Position numbers and translations under genes: made by a program. From NCBI RefSeq assembly GCF_000758705.1, contig NZ_CP009287.1, positions 4,216,001 through 4,280,000 on the forward strand: 64,000 bases of DNA, in the 5' to 3' direction. The notes under the pieces are model-generated. The model saw only the letters and a list, made by a program, of their open reading frames with translations. It did no database searches and was not told the DNA's origin. The first letter of the stretch is position 1. Each line of letters starts with the position of its first letter. This document shows, piece after piece, positions 53,013 to 60,830 of the stretch. Source of the stretch: Paenibacillus graminis. Its GTDB lineage: Bacteria; Bacillota; Bacilli; Paenibacillales; Paenibacillaceae.

Positions 53013-53742
53013 TCTGGATCACCTCGCTTTCCTCTGGAGGATTGAACGGGCTCTGCTGCCGGGATCGTGTCGGCTGCTTGGTGAATTCAAATGCCCCGCC
53101 CATTTCATAGATAAGGCGCTGCTCTGCATCAAAGTCCGTTTCAATCGTCTTGCACAACCGGCGGAGCACCGTCCGTTTGTACATTTCACCTTGGCTCTTT
53201 TCCCAGGCGTCCCCGAGGGATTTGCCGTAGTTCTTGCGAATCTCCTCAATTTCCCCTGCCGGAATTGATTCATAGACCATGCCGCCGTCCTGGAAGAGGG
53301 CAATTGCAAAACTACCAATGATCTTGCTGGCGTTGAACGGCAGTGGATCGAAATGAATTGCCGGGCGACCTTCAATGATCTGTTCCCGAAATATGTCGCC
53401 TTCCCGTACGTTTTTGGCGTATACGTCCAGCATTGGGCGGACACTGTATTTCTTGGTGAGCTTCATTTCGCCTTTGTAGTCCGTCTGAAATTTGAGGTCG
53501 ACGCCTCCCGTAATCAGGTGGCACTCTTTAGCCAGGAAGTCCAGCCCCAATACCGCGCCTTTGAACAGATTAGCTACAATATCATCGATGGTGTATTTAT
53601 GAAGGTCCTTTTCCTCGGCCACATACACCTTGCAGTTTTCCGAAAACCGTTTCTTTTTGAAGTCACTCGGAAGCGCGTCGTGCTTGGAATCAAGTATTCT
53701 ATCCAAGGTCTCTTGGACTTGGGTTTCAATAGCTACGGTCAC
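52981..53742 (-). CDS. recT: RecT-family single-strand annealing protein
   Basis: A 253-residue RecT protein. VYVAEEKDLHKYTIDDIVANLFKGAVLGLDFLAKECHLI and TDYKGEMKLTKKY are characteristic. It starts with GTG after GGAGGG. It coats single strands made by the RecE-like nuclease and anneals homologous DNA. Confidence 0.94.
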   Translation of the reverse strand: MTVAIETQVQETLDRILDSKHDALPSDFKKKRFSENCKVYVAEEKDLHKYTIDDIVANLFKGAVLGLDFLAKECHLITGGVDLKFQTDYKGEMKLTKKYSVRPMLDVYAKNVREGDIFREQIIEGRPAIHFDPLPFNASKIIGSFAIALFQDGGMVYESIPAGEIEEIRKNYGKSLGDAWEKSQGEMYKRTVLRRLCKTIETDFDAEQRLIYEMGGAFEFTKQPTRSRQQSPFNPPEESEVIQNDRAAETDQG

Positions 53743-53745
53743 GGT

Positions 53746-55377
53746 TTATCCCTCCAAGGTTTCAATTTCCAGGTCTTTGCCCTTTACAGTAGAGAGCAAG
53801 AAATACTGATAATCATCGTGCTGTGCAGACTCCAGGATCTCCTGCTGCTTGCTGCCGAGGTTCTGGTATCCATCAATGCAGATCACCTTCAATGGTCCTG
53901 ACTGAGCCTTGGCAAGCTTGAACGCGAAGTCCAGCGCCTCACCTTCAGACAAACCGTCTATAAGCGTGTCATTAATTCGGATACGGCCTTTGTCATCTAC
54001 CGTCAGCCCATCTACCGGCAGTGCGGCGGTCTTAAGCAGTTCCTTTGGCAGCTCGCGCGCCTTTTCAATCTTCGCGGTCAGGTCCGCAGCCCGCGCTTCC
54101 TTCGGAGCCAACTTCTCCCGGATGATGTCGTTCATCCGTTCCCACTCTCTCAGAAACTCTTTCATCTGTGTGGCTTCATCCGCTGCCGCCTTCAGAGGAG
54201 CCGGATCAGACCATTCTGTTTCAGCTACTACCTGCTGAGCATTACCAGTCTTCGTCTGCTCCAGTTCGATCTGCTGCTGCTCGTATTCGTCGATACGCTC
54301 AATATCCTTGCGTTCCAGAGCTTCTACATTGCCCAGCTTGGTGCCGGCCTCTGAAAGCTGGCTTTGATATTCAGAAATGAAGGCTCGGGACTGGTCGGCT
54401 TCCTGCTGGATGGTATCCTTCGCCACTTGCTTTTTCGCGGTAAACTGAGCTTTAAGACGCTCAATCTCCTGTTGCAGCTGATTATCTAGCCGGATATGCT
54501 CGTCACTGATCCGGCGGTCTACAGCGTCAATTTTGGCCTGCTCATCCTCAATGGTGCGGATGATTACAGAGATTGATGTGTGCAAGCTATCCCGCTGCCG
54601 TTTGTACTCCAAGCGCTTGCCTTCCCGCACTGTAGCCGCCCGCTGCCGGATGTCGTCCATACGCAGAGCCAGGCTATCCACAAGACGCTGAGCTTCTTCC
54701 AGCCGCTTATTGGCATCCTCTGCATTAGACAGCTTCCGATAGAGCTCCTGCAGGTTAACCCCACGCCATATTTCACCGTCATAGTTCGGGGGAAGGTCGC
54801 GCTTAATCCCTTCGATATTCGCCCGCAGCAGGTTGATTTCGCGGTTGATGCTGGACCGCTCTTCGAAATATGCTGATTCGATCTGCTGCAAAATCTGAAG
54901 GATATGCAATTGGTAGTCAGCCTCCGGCATCTCCCCAAACCATGACTTGATATCCTCAACCGTCCAGTCAATCTGCAGCATGTTCAGGATGATTTTCGTT
55001 TGCTCCTTTACATCCTTCTGCACAAACTCAATCGGCCGGAAAATTTCGCCGTTAATCAGTTTCCGCAAGAAGCCCTCCGTGCTGTTCACAGCTTTGCTAT
55101 CGTGCTTAACCTTGAGATAGTCAGCCTTTTCAGCCCGGACCTTCCGGGTAATCTGCAAGCCGTCTGTCAGTTCAACGAACAGTTCAGCCTCTTCCTGCCC
55201 GTGGCTGATGACCTCCGTGCGCCGGCTGTTATTCGTCAGGGCCTTCTCCAGTCCCTCAATGAGGCTGGTCTTGCCTGCGCCGGAATCACCATCCACTTTA
55301 TTGATCTTGCCTGGGGATACGTTCAGCTCTTTGATCCCCAGCCAATCCTTGATTTCAATGCGCTTAATATGGAGCAT
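53746..55377 (-). CDS. SbcC/Rad50-like phage ATPase
   Basis: A 543-residue SMC-type ATPase. Walker A is DGDSGAGKTSLIEG at residues 30-43; a long coiled coil spans about 160-440; the C-terminal half has the signature-like LIDGLSEGEALDFAFKLA and Walker B-like PLKVICIDGYQ. Upstream of RecT and nuclease genes, it probably assists phage recombination. A hairpin lies in its 5' leader. Confidence 0.85.
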   Translation of the reverse strand: MLHIKRIEIKDWLGIKELNVSPGKINKVDGDSGAGKTSLIEGLEKALTNNSRRTEVISHGQEEAELFVELTDGLQITRKVRAEKADYLKVKHDSKAVNSTEGFLRKLINGEIFRPIEFVQKDVKEQTKIILNMLQIDWTVEDIKSWFGEMPEADYQLHILQILQQIESAYFEERSSINREINLLRANIEGIKRDLPPNYDGEIWRGVNLQELYRKLSNAEDANKRLEEAQRLVDSLALRMDDIRQRAATVREGKRLEYKRQRDSLHTSISVIIRTIEDEQAKIDAVDRRISDEHIRLDNQLQQEIERLKAQFTAKKQVAKDTIQQEADQSRAFISEYQSQLSEAGTKLGNVEALERKDIERIDEYEQQQIELEQTKTGNAQQVVAETEWSDPAPLKAAADEATQMKEFLREWERMNDIIREKLAPKEARAADLTAKIEKARELPKELLKTAALPVDGLTVDDKGRIRINDTLIDGLSEGEALDFAFKLAKAQSGPLKVICIDGYQNLGSKQQEILESAQHDDYQYFLLSTVKGKDLEIETLEG

Positions 55378-55438
55378 CTTTACAGCCTCCTAATATTTGT
55401 GTTATATTGACCGTGAATTTTTGAATAAGGGTTTGCTT

Positions 55439-55466
55439 AACGCTCCTGGTTGCAGCCAGGGGCGTT
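55439..55466 (-). promoter_or_regulatory. Stable hairpin upstream of the SbcC-like gene
   Basis: AACGCTCCTGG and CCAGGGGCGTT form an 11-bp stem (one G-T pair) with loop TTGCAG, between two phage genes. The T-run is absent on the minus strand, so it may be a weak terminator or an mRNA processing site. Confidence 0.45.
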
Positions 55467-55647
55467 ATTCGTCTATTACATCTACTAAGTCAGGCTTTAC
55501 AGGTTCGGCCTCCCAGGGGTCCAGCGTGCGGACCAGAACCGGGATTGGAACGTCCACCGCCTCCAACATGCAAAGCAGGCACTTGGGCTGGGCATCATCG
55601 TGAACTGCGTAATCTGCTTTGTTGCCGCAGCTGCATTTTTTACTCAT
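55465..55647 (-). CDS. Small zinc-ribbon phage protein
   Basis: A 60-residue protein with CSCGNKADYAV and KCLLCML, giving a two-knuckle zinc site, and an acidic C terminus. GGAGAAG precedes the ATG. Confidence 0.6.
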   Translation of the reverse strand: MSKKCSCGNKADYAVHDDAQPKCLLCMLEAVDVPIPVLVRTLDPWEAEPVKPDLVDVIDE

Positions 55648-55727
55648 TGGATCAACTTCTCCCTACGTTTTTGGGCTCAAAACCCCGATTTTGGCAAAAA
55701 AATAATAGCGGTTATGAAATCCGCGTT

Positions 55728-55892
55728 TTAAAACAGTGATACATTGCCATCCTTTTCGACCCAAAACTCATTCCCATGGTCATCCTTTACCAGGACATCA
55801 ATTGTGCCGTCTTCCGCTTCCACGGCTCCCATTACTGTGATGGACTGTATGAGTGTTCCTGTTTTACCGATCAGTTCAGTGACTTCCTTCAT
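55728..55892 (-). CDS. Small beta-rich phage protein, 54 residues
   Basis: ATG at 55892 follows AGGGGG by eight bases. The product (MKEVTELIGKTGTLIQSITV at the start; NEFWVEKDGNVSLF at the end) looks like a small beta barrel. Not recognised. Confidence 0.55.
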   Translation of the reverse strand: MKEVTELIGKTGTLIQSITVMGAVEAEDGTIDVLVKDDHGNEFWVEKDGNVSLF

Positions 55893-55920
55893 CGTGTTCA
55901 CCCCCTTTCAAGTAGGAAAT

Positions 55921-56196
55921 TCATTTCCGCTTACTCCTGGATGACCTCATATCCTTCGCCTGACTTGAATCGCTAGGGTATCCAGTATTCAGAGGCGGGG
56001 CTGCCACATGGCCCTCAAGGTTCTTCTTAGCGGCTGTGGTATCGAATCCGACTCCTTGCGGCTTGCCGTACCGCCCAAACAGTTCCTTACGCTCCATAGC
56101 GTGAGCTCTGCGGCAATGCAAATTTGTGATTACATCGCCTGTGTGACCGCAATTAGGATAAGGACATTTGACTGTGCTGCGGATTATGATTGTCAT
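55921..56196 (-). CDS. Phage zinc-finger protein
   Basis: A 91-residue protein with a Cys2His2 site (VKCPYPNCGHTGDVITNLHCRRAH) followed by the MxxxELFGRYGKPQG motif of phage HCRRAH zinc proteins. The C terminus is basic and disordered. Possible DNA-binding regulator. Confidence 0.65.
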   Translation of the reverse strand: MTIIIRSTVKCPYPNCGHTGDVITNLHCRRAHAMERKELFGRYGKPQGVGFDTTAAKKNLEGHVAAPPLNTGYPSDSSQAKDMRSSRSKRK

Positions 56197-56276
56197 GGCT
56201 TTCCTCCGTCATTGATGCCATGTTCGCGCCGGAAGGTGAGGACTTCTTGTTCTGTGATGTATCCAGCTTTGATCAT
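56193..56276 (-). CDS. Possible 27-residue coupled ORF
   Basis: ATG overlaps the stop of the helix-turn-helix gene (ATGA) and the TGA overlaps the next ATG. The product begins MIKAGYITEQEVLTFRREHG. The tight overlaps suggest coupling, but nothing else supports it. Confidence 0.35.
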   Translation of the reverse strand: MIKAGYITEQEVLTFRREHGINDGGKP

Positions 56277-56476
56277 GAGGCCGGGTGAGTAACGCCTAAT
56301 GATTCGGATAACTTTCTAATCATCTGGGGACTTGTTCCAATTTCGCCGGATTCGATCCTGCTAATGGTCGCATTTGATATGCCTACTTTTCTGGCGAACA
56401 TTCTGGCAGTTTTGAATCCTTTGGCCTTCCTGAGTTGCTTAAGATATTCACCGAATGACAGAGCACTCATACACAC
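56273..56476 (-). CDS. XRE-family helix-turn-helix protein
   Basis: A 67-residue DNA-binding protein (FGEYLKQLRKAKGFKTARMF, then VGISNATISRIESGEIG). The start is GTG at 56476 or ATG at 56470. It lies in the early operon and may regulate it. Confidence 0.75.
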   Translation of the reverse strand: MCMSALSFGEYLKQLRKAKGFKTARMFARKVGISNATISRIESGEIGTSPQMIRKLSESLGVTHPAS

Positions 56477-56658
56477 ACCGCCAGTTGTTCAGCAGGCGAG
56501 GCCCATAGTGCGAGAACAGCATCTGTGTGTTTCCGGCGCTCTCTGATAGCTTGCTGTTCCATGTTCTGGTCACCAGCTTCCTTGGCTGCATGTAATACTT
56601 TCAACCAGTTAGCCATCTGCTCACGGTGGTAACGGATTTCCGCTTGCTCTACGTTCAC
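56467..56658 (-). CDS. Small helical phage protein
   Basis: A 63-residue helical protein (QAEIRYHREQMANWLKVLHAAKEAGD). The GTG start overlaps the preceding stop (GTGA). Function unknown. Confidence 0.55.
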   Translation of the reverse strand: MNVEQAEIRYHREQMANWLKVLHAAKEAGDQNMEQQAIRERRKHTDAVLALWASPAEQLAVCV

Positions 56659-56834
56659 GCCATTCCCTCCAGTTCCAGTTGCAGCGACTCTACCACTACA
56701 AGCATTCCTGTGTTACCAGACCAGTACGCCCGAGCCCGATCTATAAATTCTTGAATTTGGTCTTTGCTGCATTTGCGCCTTTTGCAATCCTGCATAATGT
56801 TTGATAAATCCGATGAAGCATTCATTGTACTCAT
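56655..56834 (-). CDS. Small phage protein, 59 residues
   Basis: ATG at 56834 overlaps the upstream stop (ATGA) with GGAGAA before it. It begins MSTMNASSDLSNIMQDCKRR and contains IQEFIDRARAYWSGNTGM. Not recognised. Confidence 0.55.
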   Translation of the reverse strand: MSTMNASSDLSNIMQDCKRRKCSKDQIQEFIDRARAYWSGNTGMLVVVESLQLELEGMA

Positions 56835-57268
56835 TGGGATTCTCCTTTCTCCAGATCTTCAAAGTCGAAGAAATTGAACAGGTTAGGATCATTAATAAGC
56901 TTCTCTTTTCTGGCCTTTGCCTTTTGGATCAGCTTATCTGCACCATCACGATTTCTTACCATGTTAAAAATCTGCCTATCAAGAATCTTAGTGTCGTTAC
57001 AACTGTCAATTACCTGGTAGACCATCCGCCGCGGTTCATTATCTGCGGCCTCATCATATGCAGCAATTAATCGAACACCATCACCGTCTTTGAAGCTACC
57101 GATCAACTGCCGCGCCTTCGCCCTGATTGCATCCCTACGCATCTTTTCCTCGTCAAGTGTTATTCTCTCTTCGAGAAAAGAGACAACCTCGTCTATGGTG
57201 AACTTCCTGCTCATGAATCCGAGAATGAATTCCGTCCGGTCCTCCCGATCAAGATTATGTTTTTCCAT
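56831..57268 (-). CDS. Phage protein of unknown function
   Basis: A 145-residue, charged, mainly helical protein (FTIDEVVSFLEERITLDEEKMRRDAIRAKARQ). It lies two bases after the ParB-like gene on the same strand, so probably functions with it. No family recognised. Confidence 0.6.
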   Translation of the reverse strand: MEKHNLDREDRTEFILGFMSRKFTIDEVVSFLEERITLDEEKMRRDAIRAKARQLIGSFKDGDGVRLIAAYDEAADNEPRRMVYQVIDSCNDTKILDRQIFNMVRNRDGADKLIQKAKARKEKLINDPNLFNFFDFEDLEKGESQ

Positions 57269-57269
57269 G

Positions 57270-58220
57270 TTATTTCCCCACCCTTCGAGGGCCTTTTAGT
57301 GCCGCCTTCATTTGATCTTTCAATCTTTGAAATTCGTCGATTCCACCTTGAACCTGGCTCATGCTAAGCTCAATTTCACTACGATCACGCCTAGTCTCCA
57401 TCCAATTCATCATTCGTTCTTCTGTCACCGTTCCGCGAATTCTCACGGCAGCGTCAATTAAGTTGTTTATGATCTTAGCGTCCCTGTATTGCTCATCAAT
57501 CAACTGCTTGCGAAGCTCAAACTTCTTCTCGTCGGCGGTCAATTTATCCAGTCTTTCCTTTGCCATCTCCGGCGGTGCCTGGCGAAGCTTTTCAGCTCCA
57601 CTGATAGCTAAGTCAACTGGAACCTTCGCTTCTGCAAGCTGCGGGAAGTCTTCAATTGCCTTCTGATACTGCTCTGCCTTTTCAGGATCACGCGCTGTAA
57701 TGATGGCTTCGATCTTGTTTAGGTTCTCAAGCGCTGGGTATTTTTCGACTGCATTTACATGCTGTTTTGCATCATTGATAGTTTGGCGGGGCACGCCCAG
57801 CCTTTCAGCAACCTTCGCTTCAGAATCAGGTTTTGCTGGCCTACCTCCCTCTGGGGGGTTATTGCCGATCTTCGGCAAAAACTCTTCTCTCAGTACATCC
57901 TTTGCCGCTTCAGCTAATTCTGTAAGATTCTTTGATGCCTCAAACTCTGTCAACGCCTTGCGCTTCGTGTTCTCCTCCAGTTCGATCAGACGCTTTTCCC
58001 TCTCTGTTAAATCAGCCAGAGTGCGGGTCTCAACTTCCTCCCGGCCCAGCAGCTTGTGAGCTTCCAGTCTGCGGTGTCCGGCGATTAGATTCCCAGCCTC
58101 ATCAATGATGATGGGGTGCAGCAGCCCACGGGCTTGAATGCTCTCTGCCAATCCGGCGATGTCGCCCATATCTTCCCGGATGCGAGTACCGATATTGATG
58201 CTCTTTATTGGTGTGAGCAA
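57270..58220 (-). CDS. ParB/Spo0J-like nuclease-domain protein
   Basis: A 316-residue protein with the ParB N-terminal domain (RIREDMGDIAGLAESIQARGLLHPIIIDEAGNLIAGHRRLEAHK) containing the GHRR CTP/DNA-contact motif, then a helix-turn-helix (VAERLGVPRQTINDAK) and a helical C-terminal region. It starts with TTG. Phages use such proteins for partition or regulation. No ParA gene is present. Confidence 0.85.
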   Translation of the reverse strand: MLTPIKSINIGTRIREDMGDIAGLAESIQARGLLHPIIIDEAGNLIAGHRRLEAHKLLGREEVETRTLADLTEREKRLIELEENTKRKALTEFEASKNLTELAEAAKDVLREEFLPKIGNNPPEGGRPAKPDSEAKVAERLGVPRQTINDAKQHVNAVEKYPALENLNKIEAIITARDPEKAEQYQKAIEDFPQLAEAKVPVDLAISGAEKLRQAPPEMAKERLDKLTADEKKFELRKQLIDEQYRDAKIINNLIDAAVRIRGTVTEERMMNWMETRRDRSEIELSMSQVQGGIDEFQRLKDQMKAALKGPRRVGK

Positions 58221-58277
58221 GGTTGTTCACCATCCTTTCTGATAATTTGAATTCAGTTTTCAAGGAACGGTATGGCA

Positions 58278-58523
58278 CTACACAGTCTTTCTTTGATAAA
58301 GACGTTTTCTAAATCCGGTTTTTACGGATTCTTTACCCAAAAAAATATGCTCATCCGGCACATCATAAAGATCCAGTAATTCAAGGAGGAATGCGTGTGG
58401 TATGTTAGTAGAGTCTTCTTCGTATTTTTGAACAGTATCAACGCTCTTGTTAACTTCCACCGCCACTTCACCTTGACTCATCCCCTTATTGACTCTTGCC
58501 GCTCGAAGTGTAATCTTGAACAT
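58278..58523 (-). CDS. Cro-like XRE regulator
   Basis: An 81-residue helix-turn-helix protein (MFKITLRAARVNKGMSQGEVAVEVNKSVDTVQKYE). It is the first gene of the early operon, divergent from the CI-like gene, so a Cro-type role is inferred. An early promoter with TTGACA lies upstream. Confidence 0.8.
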   Translation of the reverse strand: MFKITLRAARVNKGMSQGEVAVEVNKSVDTVQKYEEDSTNIPHAFLLELLDLYDVPDEHIFLGKESVKTGFRKRLYQRKTV

Positions 58524-58553
58524 TTCGTCCCTCCTTCCTCTTGGTGTAACCCT

Positions 58554-58597
58554 ATATTATTCCCCTAAAACCGGATTGTCAACCGGATAAACCGGAT
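58554..58597 (-). promoter_or_regulatory. Early promoter and operator repeats
   Basis: On the minus strand TTGACA (58577-58582) and TAATAT (58554-58559) are 17 bases apart. Three direct repeats of ACCGGAT (58570, 58582, 58591) overlap the -35 region. A plus-strand promoter for the CI-like gene (TTGTTT 58606-58611, 16 bases, TATAAT 58628-58633) is next to it. Confidence 0.75.
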
Positions 58598-58605
58598 TTT
58601 TTTAG

Positions 58606-58633
58606 TTGTTTTTTTGGAAAATTGCGCTATAAT
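58606..58633 (+). promoter_or_regulatory. Promoter of the CI-like repressor gene
   Basis: TTGTTT (58606-58611), a 16-base spacer and TATAAT (58628-58633), about 50 bases before the GTG start. Confidence 0.6.
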
Positions 58634-58683
58634 GAAGTAGAAAATCCTGTTAAAGCGGACGAGGAAAGGAATGGATAAATAAA

Positions 58684-59103
58684 GTGCGTAGAAAACTCAC
58701 GGATGTAGATAAAAAACTTATGGAGAAAATGGCTAGTAACTTAAAGGCGGTTCTCGAGAAACAGGGAATAACTCAAAAAGAGCTATCTGAAAAGTCTGGA
58801 ATTTCAACAAGTGCGATATCTGAATATGCAAACGGGAAAACACTAATGACTCCCAGTACAGTTTTTCTCTTCGCCGAGAAACTCGGAGTAGCCAATGGGG
58901 ATATTGACCCAAGATTTAGAGACACGGAGAAAATAAAAAAAGACCTCCCCATTAACTTAACTGGGGCGGCCTTAGACGAACTACCAATCGAAACTTTAGA
59001 CATACATAATCTGACAAAAAACGGAATTCCGCTTACTGAGAAACAGAAGAAGAACCTTGTGAAAATTTTGAATTCTGCTCTTGATCTGATGGACCTGGAA
59101 TAG
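58684..59103 (+). CDS. CI-like XRE repressor
   Basis: A 139-residue helix-turn-helix protein (NLKAVLEKQGITQKELSEKSGISTSAISEYANGKTLMTPSTV). The C-terminal part (about 90-139) has no peptidase motif, so it is not an autocleaving repressor. It diverges from the Cro-like gene. GTG start at 58684; AAGGAA lies 12 bases upstream. Confidence 0.8.
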   Translation: MRRKLTDVDKKLMEKMASNLKAVLEKQGITQKELSEKSGISTSAISEYANGKTLMTPSTVFLFAEKLGVANGDIDPRFRDTEKIKKDLPINLTGAALDELPIETLDIHNLTKNGIPLTEKQKKNLVKILNSALDLMDLE

Positions 59104-59300
59104 AATTTAAGTATTTTTCCGCTTCGGTTATGTCGATACCACGGGCACTAAGGCGTTGTAAAAGTTCTTCGGTACTGATGGTGTAGATTATTGTGATAAG
59201 TCATCACTCCCTGTTATGGAAATTTCCGCCGCGATAATATAAGACGAGCATACCATAAATGCGAACAGAATACGAACGATTTTCAAGAAAGGAGAACAGC

Positions 59301-59528
59301 ATGGCATACCTGCTCGGGGAATGCCTGCTACCAGACCGTTTAAAAGAAAAAGGTATTAAACCAGTCGATTTTGCTCGGCACATGAAATGTTCCCGCTCCT
59401 TTGTGAGCCAATTGATTTCTGGAGAATCCAAAATGTCACTAGAATTTGCGATCAATGCGGCCCATTATCTTAATTGCCGGGTAACTGACTTATATGTATT
59501 GAATTGGTCTGGTAACAGGTCAGAGTAG
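59301..59528 (+). CDS. XRE-family regulator
   Basis: A 75-residue helix-turn-helix protein (ECLLPDRLKEKGIKPVDFARHMKCSRSFVSQLISGESKMS). ATG at 59301 has AAAGGAG upstream. It follows the CI-like gene on the same strand and precedes the quorum-sensing operon, which is convergent. Confidence 0.75.
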   Translation: MAYLLGECLLPDRLKEKGIKPVDFARHMKCSRSFVSQLISGESKMSLEFAINAAHYLNCRVTDLYVLNWSGNRSE

Positions 59529-59554
59529 TTTTTCTACTCTCCCTTGAACAGGAC

Positions 59555-59571
59555 GTTAAGTAACACTTAAC
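59555..59571. repeat. Inverted repeat GTTAAGT-AAC-ACTTAAC
   Basis: Perfect 7-base arms with a 3-base spacer in the gap between a regulator and the LytTR gene. A candidate operator. Confidence 0.4.
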
Positions 59572-59772
59572 ATTCTGTCTTATAAATTAAGGCAACTTCC
59601 TGTATTACCACAGGTCTTATTATTAGTCAATACTTTTTCACCGTGTGAACTCCTTTACAATTACTATTAAATCCCATTACAAGATTTATGTAAATGTTTA
59701 GTCGTCATATGAATTCTATGACAGTCCTTTCAAATTTCGACAGACTTTGCGTCATCCACATGTTATAATCCT

Positions 59773-59801
59773 CAAAAAAATAAACCGCCTTTGGCGGTCT
59801 A
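59773..59801 (-). terminator. Terminator of the agr-like operon
   Basis: On the minus strand ACCGCC-AAA-GGCGGT is followed by TTATTTTTTT. It overlaps the stop of the LytTR gene. Confidence 0.85.
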
Positions 59802-60164
59802 GGAAAATATACAGTTTAACTGTAATGCCAATATTTCCTTCATCAGAGTCTTATACCCCTTCTCCGATAACATGCATTTTTCATCTCCATCAAAAAAAGC
59901 CGTTTTGGAAAAACGATCCACTTGAACGACTTTCATCAAGTTAATAGATGCTGTCCGGTCCGCAAGAGAAAATCTAAAACCACTATTGTTGATGACCTCA
60001 GTCCAATAATTCAATGTACCTGTTGTATAATACTCCCGTACCGCTGTAGTGACAACCACACACCTGTATTTGCTACTAAATCTCAAATAAAGAATGTCCT
60101 CGACAGGCAAAGGATATAATCCACGTTTTCCGGCATGGTCTTTAGTAACACTTAAAATGACCAT
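59799..60164 (-). CDS. Stand-alone LytTR DNA-binding regulator
   Basis: A 121-residue protein made of a LytTR domain only. PLPVEDILYLRFSSKYRCVVVTT, YYTTGTLNYWTEVIN, FRFSLADRTASINLMKVVQVDRFSKTAFF and the final KTLMKEIL follow the LytTR fold. There is no receiver domain before it. ATG at 60164 lies nine bases after GGGAG and 17 bases beyond agrD. In streptococcal LytTR systems such proteins are held inactive by a membrane partner; here the seven-helix protein is the candidate. Confidence 0.8.
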   Translation of the reverse strand: MVILSVTKDHAGKRGLYPLPVEDILYLRFSSKYRCVVVTTAVREYYTTGTLNYWTEVINNSGFRFSLADRTASINLMKVVQVDRFSKTAFFDGDEKCMLSEKGYKTLMKEILALQLNCIFS

Positions 60165-60181
60165 TGATACCAACTCCCGAT

Positions 60182-60307
60182 TTATTTCAATAACTCTTCT
60201 GGCACTTCAGGTTGATGGATATACAATATACTTGCAGTATTCACAAATGCAAATGCAACCAGGGAAAGAACAGTTGCCAGACTATGGGCAATTCGTTTTT
60301 TAATCAT
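60182..60307 (-). CDS. agrD: AgrD-like autoinducer precursor, cysteine-free
   Basis: A 41-residue peptide with an amphipathic basic leader (MIKKRIAHSLATVLSL), a hydrophobic stretch (VAFAFVNTA) and the charged AgrD-type tail QPEVPEELLK. The ring-forming position normally held by Cys is Ser26, giving a predicted core around SILYI. There is no Cys in the peptide, so a lactone and not a thiolactone is expected. The ATG overlaps the end of agrB by eight bases, with AAAGGAGG inside agrB. Confidence 0.85.
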   Translation of the reverse strand: MIKKRIAHSLATVLSLVAFAFVNTASILYIHQPEVPEELLK

Positions 60308-60830
60308 GAATGTCACCTCCTTTCAAGCGAATAAGCGTCAATGACTGAACAAAAAAACTTAATGATAATGCGGAATAGTCAACAAAAAAAGCCACACTCA
60401 CCACCAAAACACCGGCTAATTTTAGTATCGGATAATACCTTTTTGGAATCCTGCTTTGTCGCTCAATTCTAGATGGAGCAAAAATAACTACGCAAAATAT
60501 GCTTATAATCGACATGTAAAAATTCATTTTCCGACTCATTTCGACAAAAGAAAACAATGTGAACATTGTTGTCGTTGTTAATACACAGAGAACTCCGGAT
60601 CTTAAATGAACTCCTCCAGTAATTTGACGAAGAACAGCGAATGATAAGAGCATTACAGAAACTTCTGAAATCTTTCTTGTTAGAAGTGATATAGTCAAGG
60701 TTAAAACTAGAATAAAGACTACGTTATATACACCTTCTAAGGCAAACTTCAAAACTGCCTCACTTGCTCGATGATCGGGTGCGGCTCTCTTAATGGCTCT
60801 GGCCGTTACAATGGATAACCTTTCAATCAT
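60300..60830 (-). CDS. agrB: AgrB-type peptide-processing membrane protease
   Basis: A 176-residue AgrB protein with several membrane helices. The catalytic His and Cys of the family lie in LRQITGGVHLRSGVLC (His near residue 77, Cys near 84). It cleaves the C-terminal tail of AgrD and forms the ring. The ATG at 60830 follows AAGGA and overlaps the upstream sensor gene by eight bases. Together with agrD it makes the signal-producing half of the module. Confidence 0.9.
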   Translation of the reverse strand: MIERLSIVTARAIKRAAPDHRASEAVLKFALEGVYNVVFILVLTLTISLLTRKISEVSVMLLSFAVLRQITGGVHLRSGVLCVLTTTTMFTLFSFVEMSRKMNFYMSIISIFCVVIFAPSRIERQSRIPKRYYPILKLAGVLVVSVAFFVDYSALSLSFFVQSLTLIRLKGGDIHD

